A DNA stretch of 64,000 nucleotides from DATFDN01 sp963762525 (GCA_963762525.1 CAVXKT010000005.1:186001-250000), one strand, 5' to 3'. Positions 37,503-46,721 are shown, numbered from the stretch's first letter. The notes: a model not told the origin generated them from the letters alone. Made by a program: numbers and translations.

Positions 37503-38513
37503 ATGCGCTTCGGCGTTTTCGACCACATGGATCGCGGCGCGGCCGATCTGTCGCGCTTCTTCGAGGACCGGCTACGCCTGGTGGAGGCGTATGACCGCGC
37601 GGGTTTCTACGGCTATCACGTCGCCGAGCATCATGCGACGCCGCTCGGCCTGGCGCCCTCTCCCGGCGTCTGGCTGGCGGCGGTGGCGCAGCGCACCTCG
37701 CGGCTGCGCTTCGGGCCGCTGGTCTATACGCTCCCGCTCTACGAGCCGCTGCGCCTGATCGACGAGATCTGCATGCTCGACCAGATGAGCCGCGGCCGGC
37801 TGCTGCTCGGGGTCGGTCGCGGGATCTCGCCGATCGAGCTGGCATACTGGAACATCGATCCCGACCTGGCCCCGGCGATGTATCAGGAGGCGCTGGAGGT
37901 GGTGCTTGCCGGATTGCAGACGCGCGAGCTGAGCCATGCCGGACGATTCTATCGCTATGACCGCGTGCCGATCGAGCTGGCGCCGTTCCAGCGACCGCAT
38001 CCGGCTTTGTGGTTCGGAATCGGCGGCGCCGACGGCGTGCCCCGGGCGGCGCGGCATCGGGTGAACGTGGTCGCCAACCTGTCCGCGGCGCCGATGCGCG
38101 GCCTCACCGATCGCTACCGCGCCGAATGGGCGGCACTGGGCGAGGCGCCGGCCGATCTGCCGCTGATGGGCGTGAGCCGGCACATGGTGCTTGCCGACAC
38201 CGAGAAGGCGGCGCTGGACATGGCGCGTCCCGCCTACCGCCGGTGGCGGGAAAGCTTCATGAAGCTGTGGCTGGAGCACGGCAAGCTTCCCTCGCCGCAC
38301 GCGATCTTTCCGGAGTCCTTCGACGAGGCCGTGAGCACCGGTCGCGCGCTGGCCGGCAGCCCGGACGTGGTCCGCGATGGGCTGCGCGCGCTGGCGGCGG
38401 AGAGCGGGGTCAACTACGTGCTCTGCCGCTTCGCCTTCGGCGACATGGCGGCGGAGGCGGCGCTGCGCTCGGTCGAGCTGTTCGCCCGCGAGGTCATGCC
38501 GGCGTTCGGGTGA
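37503..38513 (+). CDS. LLM class flavin-dependent oxidoreductase
   Basis: 336-residue luciferase-like TIM-barrel flavoenzyme. MRFGVFDHMDRGAADLSRFF, GYHVAEHHATPLGLAPSPGV, LLLGVGRGISPIELAYWNID and FGIGGADGVPRAARHRVNVV are typical of FMN-dependent monooxygenase-like proteins. It follows the SGNH gene after 14 bases. The DUF488 gene starts 5 bases after its stop. The substrate is unknown. Confidence 0.9.
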   Translation: MRFGVFDHMDRGAADLSRFFEDRLRLVEAYDRAGFYGYHVAEHHATPLGLAPSPGVWLAAVAQRTSRLRFGPLVYTLPLYEPLRLIDEICMLDQMSRGRLLLGVGRGISPIELAYWNIDPDLAPAMYQEALEVVLAGLQTRELSHAGRFYRYDRVPIELAPFQRPHPALWFGIGGADGVPRAARHRVNVVANLSAAPMRGLTDRYRAEWAALGEAPADLPLMGVSRHMVLADTEKAALDMARPAYRRWRESFMKLWLEHGKLPSPHAIFPESFDEAVSTGRALAGSPDVVRDGLRALAAESGVNYVLCRFAFGDMAAEAALRSVELFAREVMPAFG

Positions 38514-38517
38514 ATCG

Positions 38518-39046
38518 ATGGGCGGCGGTGTCTACACGATCGGCCACTCGACCCGGAGCGTGGCCGAACTCGTCGCCTCTGTTGCGGGAATCGAGCGTCG
38601 ATCTTGTGGCCGACGTGCGCTCGGTTCCGCGCTCGCGCGCCAATCCGCAGTTCAACGCCGACACGCTGCCCGCCGCGCTGGCATCGGCGGGGATCGCCTA
38701 CCGTCATCTTCCGCAGCTCGGCGGGCTGCGCAGGCCGTCTTCGACCTCGCCCAACGCATTCTGGGAGAATGCCGGATTTCGCGGTTACGCCGACTATGCT
38801 CTGACGCCGCCGTTCCGGGAGGGGCTTGCCGAACTCCGCAATCTCGCTGCTTCAAACGGTTGCGCCATCATGTGCGCAGAAGCGGTCTGGTGGCGCTGCC
38901 ACCGCCGCATCATCGCCGACTACCTGCTCGCCGCCGGCGAGGAGGTGTTGCACATTATGGGCCCCGGTAAGATCGAGGCGGCGCGGATGACGGCGGAAGC
39001 GGTGCCGGCGGAGGGCGGACTCGATCTATTCCCGGGCAAACTCGTA
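38518..39046 (+). CDS. DUF488 family protein, frameshifted; 3' end altered by a repeat
   Basis: About 175 residues of the DUF488 family, found in many bacteria; its biochemical role is not settled. It starts GGGVYTIGHSTRSVAELVAS. After an extra base near 38580 the second frame gives VDLVADVRSVPRSRANPQFN, HLPQLGGLRRPSSTSPNAFW and CAEAVWWRCHRRIIADYLLA, the conserved core with its Cys-Ala-Glu and Arg/His block. The reading frame has no stop before a palindromic repeat begins at 39044 and runs on to 39487 antisense to purH. I end the gene where the normal family length ends; the true stop is uncertain. Confidence 0.75.
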
Positions 39047-39157
39047 GGGCGGAAAAGCGTAGCGCATTCCGCCTGCTTGCACCGGCGCGGCAACCTTCGA
39101 CGGACCGATCGGCCGCGGATTAAGGGCGGCGGAATGCGCTGCGCTTTTCCGCCCTAC
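39044..39157. repeat. 114-bp palindromic intergenic repeat (MITE/REP-like)
   Basis: Two 30-base arms, starting GTAGGGCGGAAAAGCG and ending CGCTTTTCCGCCCTAC, are inverted with one mismatch and separated by 54 bases. Such 'GTAGGGCGGAAAAGCGNAGC' palindromes are, from memory, scattered in many proteobacterial genomes. It sits between DUF488 and purH stops and could also act as a terminator. Confidence 0.8.
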
Positions 39158-39174
39158 GGCCGGGAGGGCGGCCT

Positions 39175-40747
39175 TCAATGGCGGAAGTGGCGCATTCCGG
39201 TAAGCACCATGGCGATGCCGGCGGCGTCGGCGGCGGCGATCACCTCGGCGTCGCGGATCGAGCCGCCGGGCTGGATCACCGCCGTCGCCCCCGCCTCGAT
39301 CGCCGCCTGTAAGCCGTCCGCGAACGGAAAGAAGGCGTCCGAGGCGACCACGCTGCCGCGCGCCAACGGGGCGTCGAAGCCGGCGGCCTTGGCGGCCTCG
39401 GCGCTCTTCCAGGCGGCGATCCGAGCGGAATCGACGCGGCTCATCTGCCCGGCGCCGATGCCGGTGGTGGCGCCTTCGCGCGCATAAACGATGGCGTTCG
39501 ACTTCACGTGCTTGCAGACCCGGAAGGCGAATACGAGGTCCGCCAGTTCTGCCGCCGTCGGCGCCCGGCGCGTCGCCACCTTCAGCGCGCCCGCCTCGAT
39601 CCGCCCGTTATCGCGGGTCTGCGCCAGCAAGCCGCCGGCGACGCTGCGGAAGACCAAGCCCGGCAACGTCGGGTCGGGTAGCGCGCCGGTCAGCAGCAGC
39701 CGCAGGTTCTTTTTGCGCGCCAGCACCGCACGCGCCGCCGCGTCGGCATCCGGGGCGACGATCACCTCGGTGAAAATCGCCGCGATCCGCTCCGCCGCCG
39801 CGCCGTCGAGCGTGCGGTTCAGCGCCACGATGCCGCCGAAGGCGGAGGTCGGGTCGCAGCGAAGCGCCTTCTCCCAGGCGGCGGCCGAATCGCTCCAGGG
39901 CCACACCGCACGGATTGGCGTGCTTCACGATCACCACCGCCGGTTCGTCGAATTCGGCGACGCACTCGAAGGCGGCGTCGGTGTCGTTGAGATTGTTGTA
40001 GGAGAGCTCCTTGCCCTGCACCTGCGTCGCGGTGGCGACGCCGGGGCGCGCTCCCGTCGTATAAAAGCCGGCCGATTGGTGCGGGTTCTCGCCATACCGC
40101 AGGGTCTGGCGCAGCACGCCGGCGACGGTCAGCCGACGGGGGAAATCCTCCCCCGCCCGCGCCGAGAACCAGTTGGCGATGGCGCTGTCATAGGCGGAAG
40201 TTCGCGCATAGGCGGCACCCGCCAGGCGCCGTCGCAAGGCCGGGGTGGTACCCCCAAAGCGGGCAAGCTCGGCCAGAACCGAATCGTACTGGTCCGCCGC
40301 GGTCAGAACCGCCACCGAATCATGGTTCTTGGCCGCCGCGCGAATCAGCGCCGGGCCGCCGATGTCGATGTTCTCGACGCTCTCCTCGGCCTCGGCGCCG
40401 GCCGATACGGTCGCCTCGAACGGATAGAGGTTCACCGCCACCAGGTCGATCGGCGCAATCGCGTGCGCCGCCATCTGCGCGAGATGCTCGGGCCGGTCAC
40501 GCCGGCCGAGAATGCCGCCGTGGATCTGCGGCACCAGGGTCTTCACCCGCCCCTCGAGGATTTCCGGAAATCCGGTGTGATCGGAGACCTCGACGACGGC
40601 GATGCCGGCTTGGCGCAGCGCGCTCGCGGTCCCTCCGGTGGACAGGATCTCGGCCCCGCTCGCCGCCAATGCGGTTGCCAGGGGGAGCAACCCGGACTTG
40701 TCCGAGACCGAAAGCAGCGCGCGTCGAATTGGGACGATGTCGGGCAT
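39175..40747 (-). CDS. purH: bifunctional AICAR transformylase/IMP cyclohydrolase, frameshifted
   Basis: Last two steps of de novo IMP synthesis. The MGS-like cyclohydrolase domain begins PIRRALLSVSDKSGLLPLAT with STGGTASALRQAG. The transformylase domain includes LRYGENPHQSAGFYTTGARP, KELSYNNLNDTDAAFECVAE, VIVKHANPCGVAL and, after a frame change near 39895, TSAFGGIVALNRTLDGAAAE, SNAIVYAREGATTGIGAGQM and SDAFFPFADG. About 523 residues, normal length. One indel splits it. Being essential for purine synthesis, it argues that the indel is an artefact. Confidence 0.94.
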
Positions 40748-40787
40748 GGCCGGCTGGTAGCCCCGCCGCCCCGGCGCGTCCAGAACC

Positions 40788-41277
40788 CTATCGGACTTCC
40801 ACCTCCGTCAGACCGGCCCGCAAAACCGCCAGCAGATCGGGCAGCGCCAACGCCACGCAACCCTCGGTCGGCGCGAAGTCGGGCCGGGCGACGTGCAGGA
40901 AAATCGCCGAGCCCCGATGTCGCGCGGACCGGCGCGTCGTTCCAGCCCAGCACGCCGATCACGTCATAGACCGCGTCCTCGCGCCACAGCGCCTCGTGCC
41001 GTCCGTCATGCGGCAGCCGAATCGGGCGGTTGTAGTCGGCATGGCCGGGATCGTCGCACCAGCCGTCCTCGGGCGACAGCGGCTCGATCGGCACCGCGCA
41101 GGCGGGCGGGCGGAGCCGGTCGGCGCGGTAGAGCACCCGGCGCAGCGGCAAAATCCCGACCGGCGTCGCCCCGTCGCCCTCCTGCTTGTCGGCGCGCGCG
41201 CCGCCCCGGCCCAGCGCCGCCCGCCAGACCAGCCCGCCCATCCGCAGCCGCCCGTCGCGATGCACGATCGCGCGCAT
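40788..41277 (-). CDS. L,D-transpeptidase (YkuD-type) family protein, frameshifted
   Basis: About 162 residues. RLRMGGLVWRAALGRGG, DGATPVGILPLRRVLYRADR, WCDDPGHADYNRPIRLPHDG and YDVIGVLGWNDAPV match small YkuD-fold proteins without signal peptide. After an indel near 40918 the end reads GSAIFLHVARPDFAPTEGCV with the His...GCV catalytic cysteine motif, stopping at 40788. The substrate may be peptidoglycan or another peptide; the lack of an export signal is notable. The start overlaps the ribA stop (TGATG). Confidence 0.82.
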
Positions 41278-42431
41278 CAGTCGAGCAGGTGCCCGAACCG
41301 GCGCGCCTTCGTCGCCAGATAGCGGTCATTGACCCCGTTCGGGGCGAAGGCGTGCGGAACGCGCCCCGCGACCGCGATGCCGCACAATTCGAGTGCGGCA
41401 AGCTTGTCGGGATTGTTGGTCAGCAGCCGGATGCGCTTGAGGCCCAGCGCCTCCAGCATCGTCGCCGCGATCAGGAAGCTGCGCTCGTCGGCACCCCAGC
41501 CGAGGGCGCGGTTGGCATCCAGCGTATCAAGCCCGCGATCCTGCAGCGCGTAGGCGCGGAGCTTGTTAACCAGGCCGATGCCGCGTCCCTCCTGCGCCAG
41601 ATAGAGCAGGACGCCGGCGTGCTCGCGCGCCATCCGCCGAATGGCGCCGCGCAGTTGCAGCCCGCAATCGCAGCGAAGGCTGCCGAGCAGATCGCCGGTG
41701 AAGCACTCGGAATGCAGCCGCACCAGCGGCGCCTCGACCGCGGTCGGATCGCCGATCACGATCGCCAGGTGCTCGACGCCGCCGTCATCGGTGCGGAACG
41801 CCACGATTCGCGTCTCGGCGGCGCCGTCCAGCGGCACCAGCGCCTCCGTGACCCGGGTCAGGCCGGCGATGCCGGCGCTCGCGTACGACGCCGCGTCTTC
41901 GGCGGCAACCGTGAGCAGCCCGAGGCGGGCCGCGGTCTCGGCGGCATCCGGCGCCGGTGGAGCGGCGAGCACGGCCGGCAGGAGGCGCGACAGCTTGATC
42001 AGGTTGAGCGCCGCCCCGGCTCCGGGCGGGGTCGGCCCCGGAAGCGGGGCCTCCGCCCGGCCTTGCGCCAGCGTGGGATCGGCCAGCGCGTGCAGCGCCG
42101 CCGGATCAAGCAGCCGGGGCGGCAGCCGAAGCGCCATGACGGCATCGCTCGACGATGCCACCGGCCGATGCAGGATGGCGGCGGCCCGGGTCGGGGCCAG
42201 CAGCAGGACGGGCGCCTCGGCCGACAAAGCCGCGAGCTCGCCGAGCCCGAGCGCGCCCGCCGCCTCGGCGCCGAGCAGCACTAAGGGCGTTCCGGTCATC
42301 AACACCGGCAATCCCCGGCGCAAATCGGCGGCGGCGCGGTGAATTGCACGCAACCGGCCTGCCAGGGCGGGGTTTTCGCCCGGATCCGGACCGGCCGGTC
42401 GGGCAACAATGGGAATCCAGGACTGTGTCAT
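41277..42431 (-). CDS. ribA: GTP cyclohydrolase II
   Basis: First committed step of riboflavin synthesis from GTP. The 384-residue protein has an extra N-terminal domain of about 180 residues resembling a degenerate RibB half, without clear RibB motifs. The C-terminal cyclohydrolase has the zinc site HSECFTGDLLGSLRCDCGLQ, YLAQEGRGIGLVNKLRAYAL and LLTNNPDKLAALE. ATG 42431 (MTQSWIPIVARP) is chosen as the start. It is the first gene of a pair with the L,D-transpeptidase-like gene. Confidence 0.93.
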   Translation of the reverse strand: MTQSWIPIVARPAGPDPGENPALAGRLRAIHRAAADLRRGLPVLMTGTPLVLLGAEAAGALGLGELAALSAEAPVLLLAPTRAAAILHRPVASSSDAVMALRLPPRLLDPAALHALADPTLAQGRAEAPLPGPTPPGAGAALNLIKLSRLLPAVLAAPPAPDAAETAARLGLLTVAAEDAASYASAGIAGLTRVTEALVPLDGAAETRIVAFRTDDGGVEHLAIVIGDPTAVEAPLVRLHSECFTGDLLGSLRCDCGLQLRGAIRRMAREHAGVLLYLAQEGRGIGLVNKLRAYALQDRGLDTLDANRALGWGADERSFLIAATMLEALGLKRIRLLTNNPDKLAALELCGIAVAGRVPHAFAPNGVNDRYLATKARRFGHLLD

Positions 42432-42735
42432 CGGCGCTTTCGCGGAGGGTGGCGCATTTTGGCCAAGATTGGCACCGACCATCGCCGCTTGCCACCCGCG
42501 CGGCCCGCGCATGTCGATCGGCGATCGAGCTTCCTTTCGGCCGGCTCGCGCTTATGTTAGAATGATCCGAATACGGGTCCATGATTTTGGGGATGCGAAA
42601 CAACGTGAACGCATCGTAAGTTTACCTGAAGGGGCCGGATTTGGTTTCGTTGCCGGTCGGCTATGGAACCGGGCCGGTCTCCGGGCGGAAACTCCGCCGC
42701 CCCGGTAGACACCCGCTTGACGAAGGAAGAACAGA
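42432..42735. other. divergent intergenic region, ribA / response regulator
   Basis: 304 bases between divergent starts. It must hold both promoters. An A/T-richer patch near 42550-42640 is the most promoter-like part. No gene, FMN riboswitch core or clear operator is seen. The in-frame upstream extensions here show no conserved protein sequence. Confidence 0.45.
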
Positions 42736-43458
42736 ATGTCGAGTGAACGACCCATCCTGATCGTCGATGACGACGATGACCTCCGTCTTACGCTGGCCGA
42801 GCAATTCGGGGTCGACCGGGAGTTCGTGCCGGTCGAGGCCGGAAGCCTCGCCGAGGCCGAGGAGAAGCTGCGGGGGCCGGATTCGCGGTTCGACGCGGTC
42901 ATCCTCGACGTGCGCCTGCCGGACGGCGACGGGCGTGACTTTTGCGTGAAGCTGCGCCGGCAGGGCCACAAGATGCCGGTCATCATGCTCACCGGATCGG
43001 ACGCCGAGTCCGATGTGGTGCGGGGGCTGGACTCGGGGGCGAACGACTATATCGCCAAGCCGTTCCGGCTGGGCGAGTTGCTGGCTCGGGTGCGCGCGCA
43101 GCTGCGCATCTTCGAGAACAGCGAGGACGCGGTCTTCACGATCGGGCCGTACACCTTCCGACCCTCAGCCAAGCTGTTGCAGGACCCGCAGAAGAACCGC
43201 CGCATCCGGCTGACCGAGAAGGAGGCGGCGATCCTCAAATTCCTCTACCGCGCCGGCGATCGCGCGGTGGCGCGGCAGGTGCTGCTGAATGAGGTGTGGG
43301 GCTACAACGCCGCGGTGACGACGCACACGCTGGAGACCCACATCTATCGCCTGCGCCAGAAGATCGAGCCCGACCCGGCGAATGCCCGCCTGCTGGTGAC
43401 GGAAGGCGGCGGCTACCGGCTCGACCCCGAGGGCGTGAAGCCGCCGGTCATGGCCTGA
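42736..43458 (+). CDS. OmpR/PhoB family response regulator (orphan)
   Basis: 240 residues. The receiver domain RPILIVDDDDDLRLTLAEQF carries the phospho-acceptor Asp in AVILDVRLPDGDG, with Thr in MLTGSD and Lys in YIAKPFRLGE. The winged-helix effector has RIRLTEKEAAILKFLYRAGD and VTTHTLETHIYRLRQKIEPD. No histidine kinase is adjacent. The receiver resembles the conserved alphaproteobacterial regulators linked to cell-cycle or envelope control. A periodic repeat array follows its stop. Confidence 0.93.
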   Translation: MSSERPILIVDDDDDLRLTLAEQFGVDREFVPVEAGSLAEAEEKLRGPDSRFDAVILDVRLPDGDGRDFCVKLRRQGHKMPVIMLTGSDAESDVVRGLDSGANDYIAKPFRLGELLARVRAQLRIFENSEDAVFTIGPYTFRPSAKLLQDPQKNRRIRLTEKEAAILKFLYRAGDRAVARQVLLNEVWGYNAAVTTHTLETHIYRLRQKIEPDPANARLLVTEGGGYRLDPEGVKPPVMA

Positions 43459-43491
43459 CGCAACTGCGGCGATCGGAGCCGGGGCGAGCGC

Positions 43492-43632
43492 GTACACAAC
43501 GGCGAGATGCAGGCCGAAACTGCGGTACACAACTCGGAGGTGCAGCCCCGGGACCGTGTACACAACGGCGGGTGGGCACCCCCCGACCGTGTACACAATA
43601 CCTCTGCTGCACCGCAATAACGTGTACGCAAC
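43492..43632. repeat. five-copy 33-bp periodic repeat (GTACACAAC boxes)
   Basis: GTACACAAC or a one-base variant occurs at 43492, 43525, 43558, 43591 and 43624, exactly 33 bases apart each time. In copies 3 and 4 the box extends to the palindrome GTGTACAC. The rest of each unit is degenerate (copies 1 and 2 share a GAGRTGCAG core). It lies between convergent genes, right after the response regulator stop. Confidence 0.85.
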
Positions 43633-43653
43633 GGGCGACCTTCGGACTCGCCG

Positions 43654-44472
43654 CTAACGCGCCCGCGCGATCATCTCCATCGGGCCGAGCAATCCCCGAT
43701 CCACGGCGCGCGCCGCGTTGGCCAGCCGCTCGCCGGCGGCGGGGCCCATGATGGCGCGCAACCCCGGGCCGCCCGCGTCCGCCTTCGCCCGCTGCTCGCG
43801 GAAGAACGCTTGCGCGAATTCCGATCGGTCGCGCTCGGCGGTGATCTCGAACCCGGCGCCGCGCAGCGCCGCCCGGTAGTCGTCGGCGCTGGCGACGAAG
43901 CTCGTTTCGGCGGTCGCCGCCCACGGCATCGGAAAGCTAAGCGGCCCGTCGGCGCGGCGCATGATGTCGTACACCGCGAACACTGCGCCCGGGCGCAGCA
44001 CCCGCCGCACGGCGGCGAACAGCGCCGGTTTGTCGGCGATGTTCATGCCGACATGCAGCATGATGGCGCCATCCAAGCCGCCGTCGCCGAACGGCAAGTC
44101 GAGCGCGCTGCACCGGCGGAAATCCACCCGCTCGACAAGCCCGGTCCGCCGCGTCAGGCTTTCGGCGACTTCGACGAATTCCGCCGTCAGATCGATGCCG
44201 CTGACCCGACAGCCGGACATGCTCGCCAACAGCCGGGCCGGGCCGCCGATGCCGCAACCGACATCGAGCCAATGCAAATCCGGCGCGGCGCCGAGTTGGG
44301 CGAACAGCGCGAGAGACGCCTCGCGGCCGCCGACATGGAATTCGTCGAATGCCGCCAGATCCTCGGGTGCCAGATGCTCGGTATCAAGTCCCGCTTCGGC
44401 GACGGCGGACAGGATCGCCTGCTCCAACCGGCCGCTCGTGTAATGGCGCGCAACCTGCTCCTCGATGCTCAT
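43654..44472 (-). CDS. class I SAM-dependent methyltransferase
   Basis: 272-residue methyltransferase. Motif I is LHWLDVGCGIGGPARLLASM, the acidic residue is in VSGIDLTAEFVEVAESLT, and VDFRRCSALDLPFGDGGLDG is motif II/III. It resembles glycine-sarcosine/sterol-type small-molecule methyltransferases. ATG 44472 (MSIEEQVARHYTSG) is chosen because GGGAGG lies upstream; MNRED at 44490 is an alternative. It converges on the response regulator with the repeat array between. The substrate is unknown. Confidence 0.88.
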   Translation of the reverse strand: MSIEEQVARHYTSGRLEQAILSAVAEAGLDTEHLAPEDLAAFDEFHVGGREASLALFAQLGAAPDLHWLDVGCGIGGPARLLASMSGCRVSGIDLTAEFVEVAESLTRRTGLVERVDFRRCSALDLPFGDGGLDGAIMLHVGMNIADKPALFAAVRRVLRPGAVFAVYDIMRRADGPLSFPMPWAATAETSFVASADDYRAALRGAGFEITAERDRSEFAQAFFREQRAKADAGGPGLRAIMGPAAGERLANAARAVDRGLLGPMEMIARAR

Positions 44473-44585
44473 GGCGTCCTCCCGGTTCATGCCATCGGTA
44501 ACATGGGTCGGGCGCCTGACCGGGATCAATCCTTGCCCGTTGCCGCCGGCATGAATAAGACGCCCGCAGAGCGGGGATCAGCGCG

Positions 44586-45324
44586 ATGTCCGATTCGGAC
44601 CTGAAGCGACGAGAGCTGCCGGCGGTCATGGCGGAACGCCTGATCGTGGCGCTGGACTTGCCGAGCGTCGCCGAGGCCGAGGCGATGGTCGGCCGCCTGG
44701 ACGGTATCATCTCGTTCTTCAAGATCGGGCTATGGCTGCAATTCGCCCCCGGCGTCGATGCGCTGATCGATGCCCTGATCGGCGCCGGCAAGAAGGTGTT
44801 CCTGGATGCGAAGACGTACGACATCCCGGAGACGGTCGGCCGCGCCGTCGCGGTCGCCGCGCATCGCAATGTTAGTTTCATCACCGTGCACGGCGACGAG
44901 GCGATCATGCGCGCCGCCAATCGGGGCAAGGGTTCCGCCCTCAAGGTGTTCGCCGTCACCGTCCTGACCAGCCTCGACGATGTCGGCGCTGCGCGCGATG
45001 GGCTATGGCGTCGGTGCCCGCGAGCTGGTGCGGATGCGCGCGCGCCTCGCGGTCGAATGCGGTTGCGACGGCATCATCGCCTCCGCCGATGACGACCCGG
45101 ACGCCATCCGCCGTCTCGCGCAGTCGCCCGGGCTGCTGATCGCCACGCCGGGCGTGCGCCAAAGCCGGGGCTCGACCGACGACCACAAGCGCATCGCGAC
45201 GCCCGCCGAGGCGATCCGCAACGGCGCCGATTACCTGGTGGTTGGTCGCCCGATCGTCGCCGCCCCCGACCCCGCCGCCGCGGCGCGGAGCTTCATCCGC
45301 GAGATGGAGGAAGCCGCCCGGTAG
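44586..45324 (+). CDS. pyrF: orotidine 5'-phosphate decarboxylase, frameshifted
   Basis: Last step of UMP synthesis. ERLIVALDLPSVAEAEAMVG starts the barrel. KIGLWLQFAPGVDALID, KKVFLDAKTYDIPETVGRAV (catalytic Asp-Lys region) and FITVHGDEAIMRAA follow. After an indel near 44990 the second frame gives VECGCDGIIASADD, IATPGVRQSRGSTDDHKRIA and GADYLVVGRPIVAAPDP with the phosphate-binding Arg. About 245 residues, normal length. As a core pyrimidine enzyme it is probably intact in the organism. Confidence 0.93.
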
Positions 45325-45337
45325 CGCCTCGGATGAG

Positions 45338-45364
45338 CAGAAAGCTTCCGAGTCGGAAAGCTAA
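45338..45364. terminator. hairpin between convergent genes
   Basis: AGCTTTCCGACTCGGAAGCT-type arms (AAGCTTCCGAG and TCGGAAAGCT) can pair between the stops of pyrF and the methyltransferase gene. There is no T-run, so terminator function is only suggested. Confidence 0.35.
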
Positions 45365-46416
45365 GGTCGCGCTTCCAGGATCATATTGAACGGCGTCTCC
45401 GTTGCCTTGCGGACCTGACGGAATCCGCCCTCGGAGATGACCGCGGACAGCTTGCCGAGCCCCGCCTGTGCGCCGAGCGCCGCCCCCACCGGCTGATCGA
45501 GCGAGGTCGGGACGCAGATCATCGTCGAAGCGGCGTAGTACAGCCGGCCGACGGGGTTGAGATTGTCCTCCAGCCGATCGCCGGCCGCCGGCTCGACGAG
45601 CATCCAGGTTCCGTCGGGCTTCAGTACCTGGCGCACATGCCGCGCCGCGCTCACCGGATCGCCCATGTCGTGCAGGCAGTCGAAGAAGGTCACGAGGTCA
45701 AGATTCTTGCCCGGGAACTCGGCCGCCAGCGCCACTTCGAACCGCACGTTTCCCGCCACCCCGTGCTGCTTGGCATGTGAACGGGCCTGCTCTACCGAGC
45801 CGGGGTGGAAGTCGTAGCCGATGAACGTCGATTTCGGGAACGCTTTGGCCATCATGATGGTTGAGAACCCGTGCCCGCAGCCGACATCGGCCACCGTGGC
45901 GCCGCGTTCCAGCTTTGCCACCATGCCGTCCAGTGCCGGCAGCCAGGACGCCACCAGATTATTTTGATAACCGGGTCGGAAGAACCGCCCCGCGGCGCAA
46001 AACAGACATTGCGATTGCTCGCCCCAGCCCACCCCCTTGCCGGTGCGAAAGGCGGGTTCCACCAGCGCCTGGTTTTCCATCATCGTGGTGGCGAGGTCGA
46101 AGCCGCCCTGCATGTAGACGGGGCTATCGGGCTCCGCCAACACCATGGCCTGTTCGGCGGGCAACGTGAACCGGCCGGTCGCGGGATCGTAGGTCAGATA
46201 ACCGGACGCGGCCTGATGCGATAGCCACTCGCGCGCATAGCGCACGGCGATGTCCGCCTTCATCGAGAGTTCGCCCGGTGTCATCGGGCCATTCGCGTGC
46301 AGCGCCTTGTAGAGGCCCAGGCGATCGCCGAGGCGCACCAGCGGCACGCTCAACGCCCCGCCGAGGTCGCCGAGCATCCGGCCGATGAAGTCATGCAGCT
46401 TGGTTTCATCGATCAT
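45361..46416 (-). CDS. SAM-dependent methyltransferase with N-terminal winged helix
   Basis: 351-residue class I methyltransferase. Residues 1-90 form a winged-helix/dimerisation region (ADIAVRYAREWLSHQAASGY). The catalytic domain has GATVADVGCGHGFSTIMMAK, TFIGYDFHPGSVEQARSHAK and DLVTFFDCLHDMGDPVSAAR. The architecture resembles O-methyltransferases. It is encoded opposite to pyrF. The substrate is not predictable. Confidence 0.9.
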   Translation of the reverse strand: MIDETKLHDFIGRMLGDLGGALSVPLVRLGDRLGLYKALHANGPMTPGELSMKADIAVRYAREWLSHQAASGYLTYDPATGRFTLPAEQAMVLAEPDSPVYMQGGFDLATTMMENQALVEPAFRTGKGVGWGEQSQCLFCAAGRFFRPGYQNNLVASWLPALDGMVAKLERGATVADVGCGHGFSTIMMAKAFPKSTFIGYDFHPGSVEQARSHAKQHGVAGNVRFEVALAAEFPGKNLDLVTFFDCLHDMGDPVSAARHVRQVLKPDGTWMLVEPAAGDRLEDNLNPVGRLYYAASTMICVPTSLDQPVGAALGAQAGLGKLSAVISEGGFRQVRKATETPFNMILEARP

Positions 46417-46446
46417 CGTCGTCCTCCAATCAGGATCCGGCAGGCG

Positions 46447-46557
46447 TTATTGCAGCGTCCAAGGGCGGCACGAGATTGTTGGCGGCGGTGCGATCAGGCC
46501 GCTGCCGAGCAGCGACAGGATGAGGGCCGCACCGATGACCAGGAGAGTTGCCAGCAT
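46447..46557 (-). CDS. candidate 36-residue membrane peptide
   Basis: MLATLLVIGAALILSLLGSG followed by LIAPPPTISCRPWTLQ and TAA. It has one hydrophobic segment long enough to span a membrane, and a GGGAG lies 8 bases before the ATG. It follows another small gene by 29 bases on the same strand, suggesting a two-gene small-protein unit. No family is recognised. Confidence 0.5.
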   Translation of the reverse strand: MLATLLVIGAALILSLLGSGLIAPPPTISCRPWTLQ

Positions 46558-46586
46558 CGGCCGGCTCCCATCCCATGACCGCGCGC

Positions 46587-46721
46587 TCAGCCAGCCCCGC
46601 CGCCGTTGTTGGCATTGGTCCAGGACGTGCCTGCGGCATGGGCCTGACCGCTCGGGATCAGCATTGCGCCGCCGACTGCGATGCTGAAGAACAAGGCGAG
46701 GGCGATCATTGTCGTCTTCAT
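46587..46721 (-). CDS. candidate 44-residue secreted peptide
   Basis: MKTTMIALALFFSIAVGGAM, then LIPSGQAHA, forms a textbook Sec signal peptide (AHA cleavage site). A mature Gly/Asn-rich tail of about 15 residues (GTSWTNANNGGGAG) follows. AAGGGGA lies upstream of ATG. It is divergent from the hybrid sensor kinase. The function is unknown; small exported peptides like this are often stress or envelope related. Confidence 0.6.
   Translation of the reverse strand: MKTTMIALALFFSIAVGGAMLIPSGQAHAAGTSWTNANNGGGAG

Noticed and set aside
43165..43617. Minus-strand protein with 11-residue VVY repeats
   Set aside because: The frame overlaps the response regulator gene antisense and has no ribosome site; the periodicity comes from the DNA repeat.
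43492..43632. CRISPR array
   Set aside because: The conserved part of each unit is only about 9 bases, spacers are not unique 30-40 base blocks, and no cas genes are present.
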